Shown: positions 61,000-64,000 of the stretch, one piece after another
Position numbering within the stretch: the stretch's first letter is position 1
Layout: each line of letters opens with the position of its first letter
Origin: Branchiostoma floridae
Lineage: Eukaryota > Chordata > Leptocardii > Amphioxiformes > Branchiostomatidae
Assembly: GCF_000003815.2 (NCBI RefSeq)
Contig: NC_049983.1
Coordinates: forward strand, 26,887,277-26,951,276
Direction: 5' to 3'
Length of the DNA stretch: 64,000 nucleotides
Position numbers and translations under genes: made by a program
The notes under the pieces: model-generated
The model's input: the letters and a program-made list of their open reading frames with translations, nothing else
Database searches by the model: none
Told to the model about the DNA's origin: nothing

Positions 61000-63900
61000 C
61001 GAACAAAGGCCGTCATTTATCAGTGACCAGATACACAGATTGCCCACACCAATCACAGTCCAGCCTGTCCGTCCGCAGCCAATGCGAGCGCAAAGTCCGG
61101 TCAAAAGTTTGAGCAACACATAGCGACGCTGTCATCGCATGTAAGCATGACGCAGAAGGATGTTTCATAAACCGCAGGAACATGACTTACGAAACCTGCT
61201 ATGTAATACAACTTACACAATTTGATTGCCTTCACCTTCAGCCGTTAAAATTCTAACAGTTTTATTCGTCTGTTGAAGAAATTCTTTTGGTCCAAAAGTT
61301 AGACAAGGAATGAATCGGGGATCGTCATCTATCTAAAGACAATAATCTGGAACATGAGTGTGTTTTGGTCGGTTCCTATGCAGCGAAGAAACATGTAGAC
61401 TCGCCCACCATTCCGACCTGCCTTCGTTGGTAGGTGTAGATGATGAAGCTATGACTTTTAGGTATGTAGTATTTGCAAGGCATAATTAGCGAGCGAATAA
61501 CACATAAACTAATGCCAGACTCCGTCCATTGTATCTCTAGTGACATAACAATTGTCATCTCAGTATACGAACGCCATTTCTTTATTCCAAACTTTTTTTT
61601 CTAAACAAGAACCTTGCATATCTTTATTTTCTATGGACTTTATGATTTAGCAGTTCGAGCAACTATCTACTACATTTTTGAAGTACTTTCAAAAGTCTCT
61701 TAAGATACCGATCCTACAAGATGATATGCCTTGAAGATACGTGATGCCCAGAAGGCAAATTAGGAATTGGATTCTTGTTAAACTTTGGAAAGGCGATGGT
61801 CCATTTTCTCGTTCCTTTGTTATAAATGTTGAATGGACATCTGTGACACTAAATGCAAATTTTTCATGCATTTTTCGAGTATTACACGGTTCACACCTCC
61901 ATCACATAATTGGGCTAACATTTTAGTTACTGTGCGGCCACGTTCGTCGCTGGTCGCAGTGCGCTTTGGATGTTGTAGAATTTTCAAGTGGGCTGTGAAC
62001 GAACCAACCACAGGCAAAATTTGTTTCCGTAAAAAGACGGCTAAATTTTGCAAGACACATGCATGGGTATCTCTAGAATGCCCTCAGTTTGCGATCTTAC
62101 GGTGTTCGATCGCAACTTCTCTTAGATAACTACACTACAGGGACGCAATGTCCTGATGTAATGCCGTGGAAACTTCTAGACCACAGGGGGCGTCAACATC
62201 CTTGAACACCGCGCTGATTAAGTGATATTCTATAACAACGAGCATTAGAAATACCGCTGACATGCGCCAAACTGATCGATATCAGGGGGATACCTTAATA
62301 CATCTGTAAACAATTCACTTTGTTGGAAGTGATTTTTTGGATGATGTTCATTTTCTTTACTCTTTTGTTTGTCTGAGTTTTCCGGTTCCTTCAACAATAC
62401 GCCGTTCTAAAATTAACAAAGAGTTGTTAGCAGTTAAAGCTAATAACCTTTCAAGCATGTTGCATCATACAATGCGTTAAGCATGTTTAAGTTCCAAGTT
62501 CATTTTCCTTGTTTACCGAGACATTATGCCAACTGAATGCCAACGATAGCTTGCAGGTGTTTCTTTCAACATTTAGTACCCAACGGTTTTCTTCTTGATG
62601 CGTGATGCCGTTTTACTAGTATGAGGATGCTTTAGGTGTTTTGATGTTGTGATAATTCAATGTAGAATTGTACAGAACAAATGGGTGCCTAACGAGAATA
62701 TCATCAGAGGCAACCTGACAAATGACAGCATACGCTGATAAGCAGGCTCATTTGTCCCACCTTTGTGTGCCTACCAGTGTTCGGTTGCCTCCCCTGTTCA
62801 TCATTAGGGTCCTAGTAAATTACTGTGGGATTATCTCAGGCGAAAAGAAGCTTTTGTCACATATCGTTACCTTTGTGTGGATAATACTGTACTACCAATT
62901 GATGAAGTCTACATAATGTCTCTGCCAATGTATACTGTGAGTTAACGAGAATCAAACTGGTTCTTAGATTGCAGGGTATGTGCAGTATAAACTACCGGAC
63001 AGCTTCTTTAATCCTCTAGTGTGCTGGTTTTTACCACAGCTAATCTGTGGATCACCCGATAGGTATTTGTCGTAGAGCTACTAATATTTGGATCTCAAAC
63101 AACTAAGGCTTTGTGATGGTTTCTATTCGTTTTATATGCAGTAAAGGGAAATGGGCGGACTTGCTTATCAGAATTTAGCTCCCCGTTTGGTTATTTGTTT
63201 GCCCACTGCCACCACACACAAATAATGTCGCTGATGTTTCGACATCATTTACATGATAGATGTTGTCAATGATTCGTTGATAACGAATTGCTTGGACAGT
63301 AAGTCTAATTTAGATACCATACAGACAATATTGCTCTGCAGCTGGTTATCTATCTTGATTCCTGTCAGCTCCTCTCCCAATAGACAGGAGACAGGAACGA
63401 ATTCGAATTAATCATGAATGTCTTTGCCTGCACATCACCTTCAAAAGCTTCCAGTAGTTGTTTCAACGTTATATGTCTCAATGTGCTACGTGTACTTCAC
63501 AATAATAGGTCCCTAGGACTTGTTTTTGTACCTAATTGCATACCCAGTAAACAGCCTCATGGCATTACACACCAAGTTTGTACTGAAGAGTACAAGCCGC
63601 AGATCCGGGCAGATTTATTTCCTGCACTCTCACCGGAAAGTCATCAATCCCTACCACAAGGTCACTGTGCCGCCCGGATCTTTAATCCTTATCTCTTGAT
63701 CTCTTTTTTGAGGGAGAGGGCATGTGTGGTTCACGCACAATTAAAAATATTGTACGCGAACCACATATGTGCCCAAAGAGTACCCCCTGCGGCCCAGTAA
63801 TGTTTATTTGATGCAGGCATGTCCGGCAGGTACTTTAGAAACATTGCAATTTGTCTACGACACACTCACGTGCCATCTGCCTGTAGAAGATGGAATGCAG

Positions 63901-64000
63901 CGTTATGTAATGATGTTATATCATCCTCATGTATTCATTTTCGTAACAGATCTTTTATGCAACAAACGGCATATTCTAACTGCTGACAGTGCTTTTCTTT
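61000..64000. other. Region upstream of gene D
   Basis: No exon, RNA gene or mobile element could be supported. Open frames at 61833-62129 and 63414-63800 lack domains and fitting splice sites. Confidence 0.5.

Noticed and set aside
61833-62129. 98-residue open frame overlapping minus-strand frames
   Set aside because: Open on both strands by chance; no homology recognised.
62186-62200. CTCF-like site (ACCACAGGGGGCG)
   Set aside because: Only a partial match to the consensus; too weak to annotate.
63414-63800. 128-residue open frame near the right edge
   Set aside because: No domain, no splice-site or codon pattern support.

Overview
The window is intron-rich animal genomic DNA with four 100-base assembly gaps (4908-5007, 6022-6121, 56224-56323, 57169-57268). 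Tandemly duplicated C-type lectin receptors, a WxxW-domain secreted protein, Penelope-like element relics, tRNA-derived SINEs, mariner and hAT MITEs and many minisatellites point to an invertebrate deuterostome, most likely a lancelet (Branchiostoma). That assignment is an inference from content, not a database match. All exon models were read by eye from ORF continuity, GT/AG borders and matching intron phases; there is no transcript evidence. 1-29.4 kb, minus strand: three tandem paralogues of a type II transmembrane C-type lectin receptor. In genomic order they are A (1-7340, runs off the left edge), C (11635-21997) and B (25000-29161). Each starts with a near-identical first exon ([10 protein letters not shown]) followed by small symmetric phase 1-1 exons, usually 93 nt, that encode a cytoplasmic module ending in an NPxY tyrosine motif (NPMY, NPLY, NPTY, NPIY; some FxNPxY). 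Next come a basic stretch plus one membrane segment, then a stalk that differs completely between the genes: thirteen 17-residue repeats in A, a short coil plus a collagen Gly-X-Y exon in C, four duplicated 18-20-residue coil exons in B. The C-type lectin domain is last. About 18 copies of the NPxY exon are visible, some intact, some with a dead splice site, two with the motif tyrosine replaced by cysteine. This array is the most striking feature of the window. B has lost the first exon of its lectin domain and is probably a pseudogene or makes an altered product. 30-53.8 kb, plus strand: one gene (E) with 39 coding exons that join into a predicted 1163-residue, mostly coiled-coil protein. All 35 exons from the fourth to the thirty-eighth are phase 2-2, and twelve are exactly 33 nt (11 residues, one hendecad). 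The gene has grown by exon and block duplication. It includes an 888-nt exon made of fifteen 19-residue repeats, an exon lengthened by loss of its donor site, and dead exon copies in introns. An RFX X-box-like palindrome lies in the presumed 5' exon. The C-terminal exon looks like a small beta domain. I do not recognise the family. 57.3-61 kb, minus strand: gene D, a secreted protein with signal peptide, two micro-exons and a WxxW (mucin-2/CILP type) cysteine domain, behind a clear TATA box; its 3' part lies in or beyond the gap at 57169. The rest of the window is introns and intergenic DNA full of repeats: tandem satellites, minisatellites, foldback elements and transposon relics. No rRNA, functional tRNA or CRISPR array was seen.
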